A stretch of DNA of 64,000 nt from Paraburkholderia sp. FT54 (GTDB lineage: Bacteria; Pseudomonadota; Gammaproteobacteria; Burkholderiales; Burkholderiaceae). The notes under the pieces are model-generated. The model was not told where the DNA came from and did not search any database. It saw only the letters and a program-made list of their open reading frames with translations. Shown here piece after piece: positions 1 to 8,144 of this stretch. The stretch covers positions 434,001 through 498,000 of the forward strand of contig NZ_CP134198.1 of NCBI RefSeq assembly GCF_031585635.1, written 5' to 3'. The position numbers and the translations under genes were made by a program. Each line of letters starts with the position of its first letter. Within the stretch, counting starts at the first letter, position 1.

Positions 1-506
1 TGTGCGGTCTGCTCTTTGCGCAGGCGTTCGAGCTCGCGGTGCAGGCGCCGGTCGTCCTCCTGCTCGGGCGTGGGAATGCGTGCCACCGCCCACACGCGCC
101 GCTCGCCCGCGTAATAGCGCATGAGCATCGACAGCAGCTTGTCGCTGTCAAGCCGGTCTGTCTTGGCGCGACGCGCACGGCGGTTCACCTCGATGCTGGC
201 CGAATCCACCACGAGATTGACGATGCCCTGTTCAGCCAGCCAGCGGTGCAGCCAGAAACCGTCGCGGCCTGCTTCATAACAGCTGTAGACGGGTGCGTCG
301 GCGCCGAGATGGCAACGCGCCCTGGCGTTGGCGATGGCGGTGAGAACCGCGGCGGTATCGCCGGCGGCGACCGTACAGCGGCTGGGCGCGCGCTGGCCAT
401 CACCGAGTGAGAGCTTCCAGTTCTTCTCGCCCAGTTCAAAAGCCATGTACAGGCGGCCACCTGCCGTCGTATTCTGCCCACGGAGGGCTGTGTCAGGCGT
501 ATCCAT
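1..506 (-). CDS. IS110-family transposase, N-terminal part (runs off window)
   Basis: The reading frame starts at an ATG whose first base is 506, after an AGGAG-like site, and stays open to the window edge, giving 168 residues. The protein carries MAFELGEKNWKL near the start, VVDSASIEVNRRARRAKTD in the middle and a D-K-L-L stretch after it, which are typical of the N-terminal DEDD (RuvC-like) catalytic domain of IS110-family transposases. The C-terminal half lies outside the window, so intactness cannot be judged. No terminal repeats are expected for this family and none are seen. It differs from the IS110/IS1111-type fragments at 9.6 and 47.4 kb. Confidence 0.8.
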   Translation of the reverse strand, partial: MDTPDTALRGQNTTAGGRLYMAFELGEKNWKLSLGDGQRAPSRCTVAAGDTAAVLTAIANARARCHLGADAPVYSCYEAGRDGFWLHRWLAEQGIVNLVVDSASIEVNRRARRAKTDRLDSDKLLSMLMRYYAGERRVWAVARIPTPEQEDDRRLHRELERLRKEQTA

Positions 507-917
507 TTGCGTGCTCCTTCGGAGAAAACGAGTGTGCAAGTCCCGTTTTACTCCAGTCGGGCTTTCTGTCGCTGCCCTCCCACATAGCATCTAAGAGTGC
601 CGCGAATGACTGCATGCGAGAAATTTTAATGCCCGGACCCGACCGGTTGGGAACGCGCAATGTGCATTCACGCCGCGTTCATATAAGCCGGCGCCCGATT
701 GCCGAAACGTTCCATACGGCAAATACCGAGCCACTGGTTTCACCAGGTCGTTCCCAAAGCGGAGGTGAACTCGGCTATGCGCCTTTCAAATGTGCCGTCG
801 ATACCACCGTTGGCTTTCGCAAGCGACGCCGGATCAAACGCGCTTTGGAATAAGTAGCGGTGGTGTACGTTCGTCGACATCCCCGATCCTTCAGGCAATC
901 CGGGAATCATCGTTCAA
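507..917. other. Intergenic stretch without a recognisable gene
   Basis: It lies between the IS110 transposase start and the 3' end of a LysR gene. The first part is probably the outer end of the IS element. Short open frames occur on both strands, but none has a convincing start, ribosome binding site or recognisable protein motif. Confidence 0.5.
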
Positions 918-1835
918 CTATACGATCGGATCGAAGACAGGTGGCCAGAAATTAGGAGAACTTTTAATATGGTTTACAAATCGGTCGACGATTGGACTCT
1001 CGCAGCTATTCCAGATCAGACTCGTTTCGATCGAAACCGGCATATCTTTTACCTGCCGGTACGCCACGCCGGGGCGGGCGAAACGCGCGAAGACCTGGGG
1101 CACCCATGCAATGCCCATCCCCGCTGCGACGAGGCTCACGATAGTCTGCATCTCGATAGCCTCCTGCGCGATATGAGGGGTGATCCCCTTCAAGTGGTAG
1201 TACGACAGCAGTGCATCGAAGAGCGACGGCATGATTTGGCGGGGAAAGAGAACAATCGGGTCTGACGCAATGTCTGCGAACGACACCGGCTGGCGGTTCG
1301 CAAGCCGGTGATTGACTGGAAGCGCAACGAGAAACGGCTCGACCAGCAAAGTTAGCGCCGAAAGTCCGACTGGCGCAGCGCCCATAGCGTGCAGGACAAA
1401 GCCGGCATCCACCTGGTCTGCACCAAGCGCCTCAAGCTGCACATCGAGCGTTGCCTCGCGAAGCTCCAGCAGAACGTCCGGGTTCGCGTGCCGGAAACCA
1501 CTGACCCAGCCGGGCATCCTGCCATAGGCCACCGTTGACGCGAAGGCAACGCGCAGACGGCCGGTCTGTCCTTCCGCAGCCGCCTTGACGATCCTTGGCA
1601 ATTCGTCTGAAGCGCGAATCAGTTGCCGTGCATAGGCAAGTAGTGCTTCGCCGCCTGGCGTCAACGTCACGCTTTTCCGGGTGCGGTCAAACAACGCCAC
1701 CTCGAGAGACGCCTCAAGGCTGTGCATAGCCTGCGTAAGAGGAGGTTGAGTCATGTGGAGCCGCTCGGCTGCACGTCGAAAATGCAATTCCTCCGCAACG
1801 GCGACGAACTGGCGTAGCTGTCGTATGTCGGTCAC
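918..1835 (-). CDS. LysR-family transcriptional regulator
   Basis: This is a 305-residue LysR regulator, the usual family length. It has an N-terminal winged helix-turn-helix (DIRQLRQFVAVAEELHF, then RAAERLHMTQPPLTQAMHSLE) and a C-terminal effector-binding domain. The GTG at 1835 is preferred: it lies a few bases after GGGAC and gives the normal N-terminus, while the upstream TTG at 1886 would add 17 atypical residues. It is divergent from the ABC transporter operon starting at 2043, the classic arrangement for a LysR protein controlling its neighbour, so it probably regulates that importer and the nitrogen genes behind it. The effector is unknown. Confidence 0.88.
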   Translation of the reverse strand: MTDIRQLRQFVAVAEELHFRRAAERLHMTQPPLTQAMHSLEASLEVALFDRTRKSVTLTPGGEALLAYARQLIRASDELPRIVKAAAEGQTGRLRVAFASTVAYGRMPGWVSGFRHANPDVLLELREATLDVQLEALGADQVDAGFVLHAMGAAPVGLSALTLLVEPFLVALPVNHRLANRQPVSFADIASDPIVLFPRQIMPSLFDALLSYYHLKGITPHIAQEAIEMQTIVSLVAAGMGIAWVPQVFARFARPGVAYRQVKDMPVSIETSLIWNSCESPIVDRFVNHIKSSPNFWPPVFDPIV

Positions 1836-2042
1836 TGATATGTCCCGCGTATCAAATATGCGTGTGCAATATATTGGACCCTCCAATTTTGATTCTCAAT
1901 ACTTTTCTTATAGGCGAGCGGGATTTCAGTGCGCACCGATGTGCTGCCTGCGTGCCGTCTTTGCTTCAGGTGATTTCAACTAGCTGTCTATTCGTGCGCT
2001 AAACCGTCGCCTCGACTTTTGCCAACCTTTCAGGATCTGAAG
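1836..2042. promoter_or_regulatory. Divergent promoter region with a small palindrome
   Basis: This is the intergenic space between the LysR gene and the ABC operon. It contains the perfect 10-bp palindrome CAATATATTG at 1867-1876 in an AT-rich patch about 30 bases upstream of the LysR start codon. LysR proteins often bind AT-rich dyads in such divergent regions. The assignment as an operator is inferred from position and symmetry only. Confidence 0.35.
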
Positions 2043-2891
2043 ATGACCAAGCTTTCAAAGGCCTTAGCTGCCCGACGCCGCGCTCTCGCCGCCATGTTGC
2101 TTCCCCTGGTTGCATGGGCAACCATCGGCACTGCGCACGCGGCGTCCCTCGAGGAAATCAAAAAGCGCGGCTACATTGTCGTGGCCACCGAAGACGACTA
2201 CCGGCCCTTTGAATTCGTCAAGGACGGCAAGCCCACGGGCTTCGACAATGAAATGGTCGATGCGATGCGGAAGTACGCGCCCTTCGAGATCCGTCATGAA
2301 ATTTTGCCCTTCACCGGCATCCTCGCCGGCGTCGCGACGGGTAAATACGACATCGCGATCACCGGGGCAACAATGACGAAGGACCGGATGCAATCGCTCG
2401 ACTTCGCGAGCCCGATTGCGGACGCGACCGACTACTACGTCAAGCGAAAGAACGACGACTCGATCAAGTCGATCATGGACCTGAGCGGCAAAACAGTCGG
2501 CGTTCAGGCCGGCAGCGCGCAACTCGCTCACCTGTCTCAACTGCAGGCACAGATCGAGAAGAGCGGCGGCAAGATGGGCAAGATCGTGCAGTACACCTCG
2601 TATCCGGAGGCATACCAGGACCTGGCATTGGGCCGCACTGATTACGTCGTGAATACGATCATCAACCTCACGACGCTCGTCAATCAGAAACCCGGCGTCT
2701 TCGCGCTGGGACAACCTGTAGCCGCTCAGTCGATGGCGGCGTGGTCTGTGCAAAAGGGCAATGCCGACCTGCTCGCGTACGTCAACCAGTTCATCGCCAA
2801 GGAAAAGGCAAACGGCACGGTGGCGACCCTGCAGAAGAAATGGTTCGGTCAATCATTCAACCTACCGGTGACGTTCACCCCTGAATACTGA
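2043..2891 (+). CDS. ABC transporter substrate-binding protein, polar amino acid type (family 3)
   Basis: A 282-residue periplasmic solute-binding protein. The ATG at 2043 gives a basic start (MTKLSKALAARRRALAAM), a hydrophobic core and a signal peptidase-like site AHA-A. The mature protein begins ASLEEIKKRGYIVVATEDDYRPFEF, the family 3 lobe-1 start that contacts the ligand amine or carboxylate, followed by PTGFDNEM and later DIAITGATMTKDR. An upstream TTG at 2019 would place residues before the signal peptide and is rejected. It is first in an operon with two permeases and an ATPase. The ligand is probably an amino acid or other small nitrogen compound, given the UAAP and amidase genes downstream. 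Confidence 0.9.
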   Translation: MTKLSKALAARRRALAAMLLPLVAWATIGTAHAASLEEIKKRGYIVVATEDDYRPFEFVKDGKPTGFDNEMVDAMRKYAPFEIRHEILPFTGILAGVATGKYDIAITGATMTKDRMQSLDFASPIADATDYYVKRKNDDSIKSIMDLSGKTVGVQAGSAQLAHLSQLQAQIEKSGGKMGKIVQYTSYPEAYQDLALGRTDYVVNTIINLTTLVNQKPGVFALGQPVAAQSMAAWSVQKGNADLLAYVNQFIAKEKANGTVATLQKKWFGQSFNLPVTFTPEY

Positions 2892-2897
2892 GCGCGA

Positions 2898-3545
2898 ATG
2901 AGTTACTCCGACGTACTGTCGATTTTTAGCGGGGCGTTTACCACGCTCCTGCTGTCGGTTGCTGGCATTGCCCTGGGCCTGCCTATTGGACTCGGTATGG
3001 CCTTGCTGCGCTGGGGCCGCGTACCGGCCGTTGCCCGCTTTGTCGCCGTTTACGTGAGTCTGCTGCGGGCGTCACCGTTAGTCACCCTCCTGCTGCTGCT
3101 GTTCTACGGATTGCCCAATATGGGCATTGAAATCGGTCCGATTGCCGCCGGAGTGCTTGCGCTCACGATGAATACCTCAGCTTTCTACTGCGAGATCTGG
3201 CGCTCGGCACTCCTTGCCTTTCCGCGGGAACAACTGGAGGCTGCGCGGGCAGTGGGAATGCGGCGGAGCATGTGTCTTCGCCGCATTGTGCTCCCGCAGA
3301 TCGCACGGACAAGCCTCCCCGCGCTGGTCAACGAGATGTCGCAATTGATCAAGGTCACGCCGGTGCTTGCCATTGTGGGTGTGGTCGATATCACACGGGC
3401 TGCGGTTCGCATCGGCGCGGACACCTATCAGCCCTTGCCGCCGTTCTACGTCGCACTGGCGATTTACATACCGATCATCTTCGCGCTCGTCAGCGTTCAG
3501 CGCTGGATTGAGCGCAGGCGGGCTCGCCTGGAGGCATCAGCGTGA
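2898..3545 (+). CDS. ABC transporter permease, His/Glu/Gln/Arg/opine family
   Basis: A 215-residue inner-membrane permease with an N-terminal hydrophobic segment, the HisM/HisQ-like stretch SLLRASPLVTLLLLLFYGLP and the EAA loop EQLEAARAVGMRRSMCLRRIVLPQ that docks onto the ATPase. It begins 6 bases after the binding-protein stop and overlaps the next permease by 4 bases, indicating translational coupling. It should pair with the following permease to form the membrane channel. Substrate cannot be read from the sequence. Confidence 0.9.
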   Translation: MSYSDVLSIFSGAFTTLLLSVAGIALGLPIGLGMALLRWGRVPAVARFVAVYVSLLRASPLVTLLLLLFYGLPNMGIEIGPIAAGVLALTMNTSAFYCEIWRSALLAFPREQLEAARAVGMRRSMCLRRIVLPQIARTSLPALVNEMSQLIKVTPVLAIVGVVDITRAAVRIGADTYQPLPPFYVALAIYIPIIFALVSVQRWIERRRARLEASA

Positions 3546-4198
3546 TCCACGATTTCGGCATTGTCTGGTTACACCGCGATATGCTTTTGTCAGGCCTTGT
3601 GAACACCGTCATTTTGTCGGTGTCGGCGGCACTGAGTGCGCTCTTGATCGGTGCGCTGGTTTCAACGGTCCTCGTTCGCCGCGCGCGCGTCGCTGGCCAT
3701 ATTGTCCGCTTCTTGATAGACGTCGCACGCTGCACCCCGTTCCTTCTATTTGCCTACATTGTCTACTACGGCCTGCCTTCGCTCGGACTGCGTTTCGACA
3801 ACTGGGGCGCAGGGGTGCTGGCATTGATTGTCTACCACTCCTCCTACATGGCCGAAATTATAGGGTCGGCCTGGCTCTCTCTGCCGCGCGACCCAATCGA
3901 AGCGGGCCATGCGTTCGGATATAGCGGCCTGCGCCTCTTTCACCGCATCGTGATGCCGCCGCTCGCTATGAACGCGGCGCCGGTAGTTGGCAATCAGATC
4001 ATTCAAATCGTCAAGGACAGCGCATTTCTGACGATCATTGCGCTACCGGAACTCACCAATGCGGCGAGCGCCATTCAGTCGCAGTATTTCGTCCCATTTG
4101 CGGCCTTTATCACGGCCATGTTGCTGTATTGGGCGCTCTGCCTGGTAGTCGAAGCCTTTGTATCAGTCTTGGGCCGAATGGCGGAGGCGCGCCGATGA
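3542..4198 (+). CDS. ABC transporter permease, second subunit
   Basis: A 218-residue polar-amino-acid-type permease starting at a GTG (3542) that overlaps the end of the first permease. It has hydrophobic segments, the CTPFLLFAYIVYYGLP signature and the EAA loop DPIEAGHAFGYSGLRLFHRIVMPPL. It is homologous to but clearly diverged from the preceding gene, as expected of a heterodimeric HisQM-type channel. The downstream ATPase start overlaps its stop codon (ATGA at 4195), continuing the coupled operon. Confidence 0.9.
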   Translation: MIHDFGIVWLHRDMLLSGLVNTVILSVSAALSALLIGALVSTVLVRRARVAGHIVRFLIDVARCTPFLLFAYIVYYGLPSLGLRFDNWGAGVLALIVYHSSYMAEIIGSAWLSLPRDPIEAGHAFGYSGLRLFHRIVMPPLAMNAAPVVGNQIIQIVKDSAFLTIIALPELTNAASAIQSQYFVPFAAFITAMLLYWALCLVVEAFVSVLGRMAEARR

Positions 4199-5013
4199 AT
4201 ATGATGCACTACCCCACGAAAATGGACGATTCCCAGGCGGTTCTGAACATTATTGGACTCTCGAAGAGCTTTGGATCCTTGCAGGTGCTCGACAACGTCA
4301 GCTTTAGCGTTGCCGCGGGAGAGACGGTCTGCCTCTTAGGACCATCCGGTTCAGGAAAATCGACGCTGCTGCGCTGCGCTAACTGGCTTGAGCGTCCGGA
4401 CCAGGGGCGCATTCTGCTGAAGGGGGAACAGGTCGGCGTCTCAAATGCCGGCGTCGTCATGAGCGACCGCGATCTCGCGAGGATGCGCATGCGCATCGGC
4501 ATGGTGTTTCAGCATTTCGCGCTGTGGCCTCACCTAACCGTTTTGCAAAATGTGATGGAGGCGCCGGTGCACGTGCAGCGCCGCCCTAAAGACGTGGTGC
4601 ACGAGGAAGCAGAAGCACTCTTGCGCCGCGTTGGAATGTATGAGAAGAGAGACGCGTTTCCAGCGCGTCTTTCGGGCGGTCAAAAGCAACGGATTGGAAT
4701 CGCAAGAGCGTTGGCCATGAAACCGGAACTGCTGCTCTTCGATGAACCGACCAGTGCGCTCGATCCCGAACTTGTTGGTGAAGTGCTTGCCGTCATGCGG
4801 GATCTCGCAAGCGAGGGTATGACCATGGTCGTCGTTACCCACGAAATGGCTTTTGCAAGGGATGCCGCAAGCCGCATTGCCTTTATGGATCGAGGCGGGA
4901 TTGTCGAAAGCGCGGCGCCTGACGTTTTCTTCTCCGCTCCGGCCACGGAGCGCGCACGCCAATTTCTGCAGCGCTATTCCGCTGCATCCGACCGTTCGTT
5001 GGCATCCAGTTGA
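4195..5013 (+). CDS. ABC transporter ATP-binding protein, amino acid type
   Basis: A 272-residue ATPase of the GlnQ/HisP class. It has Walker A GPSGSGKS, Q-loop VFQHFALWPHLTV, signature LSGGQKQRIGIARALA, Walker B LLLFDEPTSALDPE and the switch histidine in VVTHEM. The ATG at 4195, overlapping the preceding stop, is chosen; an upstream frame-open start at 4129 lies inside the permease gene. It energises the importer encoded by the three preceding genes. The subfamily usually imports amino acids or opines, but cognate ligands vary. Confidence 0.93.
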   Translation: MNMMHYPTKMDDSQAVLNIIGLSKSFGSLQVLDNVSFSVAAGETVCLLGPSGSGKSTLLRCANWLERPDQGRILLKGEQVGVSNAGVVMSDRDLARMRMRIGMVFQHFALWPHLTVLQNVMEAPVHVQRRPKDVVHEEAEALLRRVGMYEKRDAFPARLSGGQKQRIGIARALAMKPELLLFDEPTSALDPELVGEVLAVMRDLASEGMTMVVVTHEMAFARDAASRIAFMDRGGIVESAAPDVFFSAPATERARQFLQRYSAASDRSLASS

Positions 5014-5076
5014 CCACGAGCACTGCTAAACCACTACGCTAGGATTCCGAGCGATGACATATACAGAACTGCTGGC

Positions 5077-5913
5077 ATGACTATCCATTCGAATACCCCA
5101 ATCGCCGAGCGCGAAGCGCATCGAGCCCGCTACGAGGCACTTCGTGCCGAAGGGCAAGGCGCGTCGACGCAAGCGCTACCGCCGCTTACCGTGCGCGATC
5201 AACCAGTGCATGACGATGCCGTCCTGCACCGCGAACACGTGCCGGGCGGCTGGTACTGGACCACACGTCTGGCGCGTGGCGAAGCGCTGCGCATTGTGAA
5301 CACGGCGGGCACCTCTGCTGTTTCGATGGTGGCGTGGTGCGAAACGGATCCCTCTGAACGCCTGAATACCGCGGACACGATGAAAGTCCAGTGGAGCACC
5401 GGGCTGCGCAAGGGTCGCGTGATTTATACGGAAATGGGACGGGTAGCGTTCTCCATTGTGGAAGACACCTCCGGCGCCCACGACCCGCTCGTCGGGCCAA
5501 CCACGAAAGAATCGATGGAGAAGGCACTCGGGCACTCGGCGGCGAGGAACTCCCGTGATAACTTCTTCCTGGCCGCGGCTAAGCTTGGCTTGGCGCGTCG
5601 CGACGTGCCGGCCTGCATCAACTTTTTCGCACCAGTGGCGATTGCCGCCGACGGCCGGTTCGTCTGGCACCCCGAGCGGCGGGCACCGAGAGATTTTGTC
5701 GACGTTCGCGCGGAAATGGATCTCCTCGTCGTGTTGTCCAACGCCGGCCATCCGCTTGATCCGGCTGTGCAAGCAGTGCCTGCGCCTGTTGATGTGATCC
5801 AGTTTGTCACACCTCAACTAGGGTCCGGCGACTCCTGTCGCCATGCCTGCAGCGAAGTCGAGCGTGCATTCGAACAAACTGAGCGGCACATCCGCCGCGG
5901 GAGCAGGTCATGA
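5077..5913 (+). CDS. Urea amidolyase-associated protein UAAP1 (DUF1989)
   Basis: A 278-residue DUF1989 protein resembling the UAAP1 family: GGWYWTTRLARGEALRIVNTAGTSAVSM, LNTADTMKVQW, then NFFAPV and RAEMDLLVVLSNAGHPLDP. UAAP1/UAAP2 pairs normally sit beside urea or guanidine carboxylase genes; related pairs act as the two subunits of carboxyguanidine deiminase. Here there is no carboxylase in the window. At the position where UAAP2 has QHACREN this protein has AARNSRDN, so the Cys/His residues are absent. It starts 63 bases after the ATPase gene and overlaps UAAP2 by 4 bases, so the two are probably translated together. Confidence 0.85.
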   Translation: MTIHSNTPIAEREAHRARYEALRAEGQGASTQALPPLTVRDQPVHDDAVLHREHVPGGWYWTTRLARGEALRIVNTAGTSAVSMVAWCETDPSERLNTADTMKVQWSTGLRKGRVIYTEMGRVAFSIVEDTSGAHDPLVGPTTKESMEKALGHSAARNSRDNFFLAAAKLGLARRDVPACINFFAPVAIAADGRFVWHPERRAPRDFVDVRAEMDLLVVLSNAGHPLDPAVQAVPAPVDVIQFVTPQLGSGDSCRHACSEVERAFEQTERHIRRGSRS

Positions 5914-6551
5914 TGGGAACGTCCGCTTTTACAGACCTCGTGCTCGACGTGGTCATACCCGCCCGCTCGCCGTGGTCCCACGTGTTGCGTCGCGGACAGA
6001 AACTGCGCCTTATCGACGTTGAGGGACAGCAAGCAGTCGATGCCCTGTTTTACAGCGCCGCGGACACCGCGCAACGCTACAGCGCACAGGACACGGTGCG
6101 CGAACAGGGATCGGCTTACATAGGACTCGGCACACGGCTCGTTTCCAACCAGGGTGCCGTGATGGCGCAGGTGGCCGAAGACAGTTCGGGCCGGCATGAC
6201 ACGCTGGCAGGTTGTTGTTCATGCGAGAGCAACGTGGTCCGGTTTGGCGAAGCAACCCGCTATCAGCACGCATGCAGGGAGAACTTTGTGCTGGAGCTCG
6301 GGCGGTATGGGATGGGCAAGCGGGACATCGCGCCCAACGTGAACTTCTTCATGAACGTGCCGATCGACGACGCCGGCAATTTCGCCGTGCTCGACGGCAT
6401 ATCGCCACCGGGAAGCTACATTGATCTGGTTGCAGAGATGGATCTGCTTTGTGTGTTCTCCAATTGTCCGCAGATCAACAACCCTAGCAATGACTTCAAC
6501 CCGACGCCTGTACGCGTGATGATATGGGACGCCGCTCCGCAGCCGGCATAG
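5910..6551 (+). CDS. Urea amidolyase-associated protein UAAP2 (DUF1989)
   Basis: A 213-residue DUF1989 protein starting at the ATG overlapping the UAAP1 stop. It retains potential metal ligands: a CCSC cluster (Cys102, Cys103, Cys105) and HAC (His120, Cys122), as well as PNVNFFMNVP and EMDLLCVFSNCPQINNP. It probably forms a heteromer with UAAP1. Known relatives deiminate carboxyguanidine, but no carboxylase gene is present here, so the natural substrate may differ. The adjacent importer and amidase suggest a nitrogen-scavenging route. Family assignment is firm; substrate is unknown. Confidence 0.85.
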   Translation: MMGTSAFTDLVLDVVIPARSPWSHVLRRGQKLRLIDVEGQQAVDALFYSAADTAQRYSAQDTVREQGSAYIGLGTRLVSNQGAVMAQVAEDSSGRHDTLAGCCSCESNVVRFGEATRYQHACRENFVLELGRYGMGKRDIAPNVNFFMNVPIDDAGNFAVLDGISPPGSYIDLVAEMDLLCVFSNCPQINNPSNDFNPTPVRVMIWDAAPQPA

Positions 6552-6759
6552 ACGGGTGACATAATCTCACGGCCGTGCGGACGAGTTCGGGCAATCAGGC
6601 CGGCGGCCGGTCCGGACTCGTTTATCACTCGAATGACAAAAGCGTAAGCTAAAAAATGATCGATCTGTACTCCTTATCACAAAATAATCGGGGACAAGCC
6701 GCGGATTTCTTCGCCATGTCTTACCGACGATCGCAACCAAGCGTGTGGGAACTTGAGGC
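6552..6759. promoter_or_regulatory. Spacer between UAAP2 and amidase
   Basis: A 208-bp gap with a lower-GC patch around 6637-6690 (TAAGCTAAAAAATG, then TCACAAAATAATCGGGG). It could hold a separate promoter for the amidase and dehydrogenase. No strong terminator hairpin with a T-run was found. Confidence 0.3.
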
Positions 6760-8049
6760 ATGAACTCTTCGAAACTCAATGAACTGCACGCATGGCAAGC
6801 TGCACGCCTGATAGCGAAACGCGAACTTCGCGTGGTCGATTTGCTGCATGCATGCCTTGACCGGATCACGGAACGCGACGACGAAGTACACGCCTTTGCG
6901 CATCTCGATCGCGCTCACGCGCTAGTGCAGGCAAACGCCCTCGATAAGGGCCCCGTGCGTGGGCTGCTGCACGGGCTGCCGATCGGTGTGAAGGACCTGT
7001 TCGACACCATCGATTTCCCTACCAGCTACGGCTCGCCGGTCTACGGCGCGCACCGCCCAAGGGCAGACGCAGCTTCCGTCGCTCTGTGCCGCGAGGCTGG
7101 CGCTTTGGTGATGGGAAAGACAGTCACGACCGAATTCGCCTATTTTTATCCCGGGGCCACCCGTAACCCACATGACTTGACGCGCACGCCAGGCGGATCG
7201 TCGAGCGGCTCCGCAGCGGCGGTCGCTGACAGCATGCTTCCCCTGGCGCTGGGTACTCAGACGGCCGGCTCGGTCATCCGGCCGGCCGCGTATTGCGGCG
7301 TAGTCGGCTATAAGCCGAGTTCTGGGCGCGTTCCCCGTGCTGGCATCAAGAGCATCTCGGAGGCGCTCGATACGCCGGGAGGATTTGGACGTTGCGTGCG
7401 CGACGTGGCGCTGCTCGGTGCTGTGCTCACCGGCGACGCGCGGCTCAGTACCAGTCCGGACGAATCAGCCGCGCCACGCATTGGCCTGTGCCGGACGCCT
7501 GAGTGGGCCTATGCGGAAGCGGACACGCAACGTGCGTGGGACACGGCGACTGCCGCACTAACGCATGTTGCGCCAGCGCTTGCAGACGTCGCGCTACCGG
7601 ACGATGTGCCCGATCTGGTAGCGTTGCAAAAGGAAGTCATGGCATTCGAAATGTTCCGTGCACTAAGCGTTGAGCGGCTGCATCACCGGGATCAGCTTAG
7701 CCTTCAATTGCAGGCTCAACTGGACAGCGGCAGCGTGATTTCCGGTGGCGCACACGCGGCGAACCTCGTGCGTACCGAACGCGCAAGGCATCGCATTGAC
7801 ACCCTGTTCGACCGGTTTGACGTGCTGCTCGCGCCCAGTGCTGCAGGTGAAGCGCCAGTTGGCGTCGACGCAACCGGCGATCCGCTGTTTTGCCGCGGCT
7901 GGACTTTGCTAGGACTGCCCTGCGTGCATTTGCCGTTCACGCGTGGCAGCAACGGGCTCCCAGTGGGACTGCAGCTAGTCGGCCGCTGGGGCGACGACCA
8001 CCGCCTGCTTTCGAGCGCGCAGTGGATTTACGACAGACTGACGCAATGA
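6760..8049 (+). CDS. Amidase-signature family hydrolase
   Basis: A 429-residue member of the amidase signature family with the Ser-cisSer-Lys triad visible: catalytic Lys78 in GVKDLFDT, the PGGSSSGSAAAVA loop near residues 144-156 holding the cis-serine, and nucleophile Ser171 in TQTAGSVIRPAAYCG. These enzymes hydrolyse amides, including allophanate (AtzF), but this protein lacks the extra C-terminal domain of allophanate hydrolases, so a small amide or carbamoyl compound is a better guess. It follows the UAAP pair on the same strand and probably releases ammonia from an imported compound or pathway intermediate. Confidence 0.87.
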   Translation: MNSSKLNELHAWQAARLIAKRELRVVDLLHACLDRITERDDEVHAFAHLDRAHALVQANALDKGPVRGLLHGLPIGVKDLFDTIDFPTSYGSPVYGAHRPRADAASVALCREAGALVMGKTVTTEFAYFYPGATRNPHDLTRTPGGSSSGSAAAVADSMLPLALGTQTAGSVIRPAAYCGVVGYKPSSGRVPRAGIKSISEALDTPGGFGRCVRDVALLGAVLTGDARLSTSPDESAAPRIGLCRTPEWAYAEADTQRAWDTATAALTHVAPALADVALPDDVPDLVALQKEVMAFEMFRALSVERLHHRDQLSLQLQAQLDSGSVISGGAHAANLVRTERARHRIDTLFDRFDVLLAPSAAGEAPVGVDATGDPLFCRGWTLLGLPCVHLPFTRGSNGLPVGLQLVGRWGDDHRLLSSAQWIYDRLTQ

Positions 8050-8144
8050 GCACGGCTCGTCTCGCGATTGCCTGTTCTCGCGGCCGCGCGCCGTCAACCA
8101 GGAAGGTTTATGGTGCGGACCGCTCAATAGAAGGAACACGATAG

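Noticed and set aside
1836..2042. Guanidine or other riboswitch ahead of the ABC/UAAP operon
   Set aside because: I found no recognisable ykkC-type or other riboswitch core; the short leader offers little room. A covariance-model search would be decisive.
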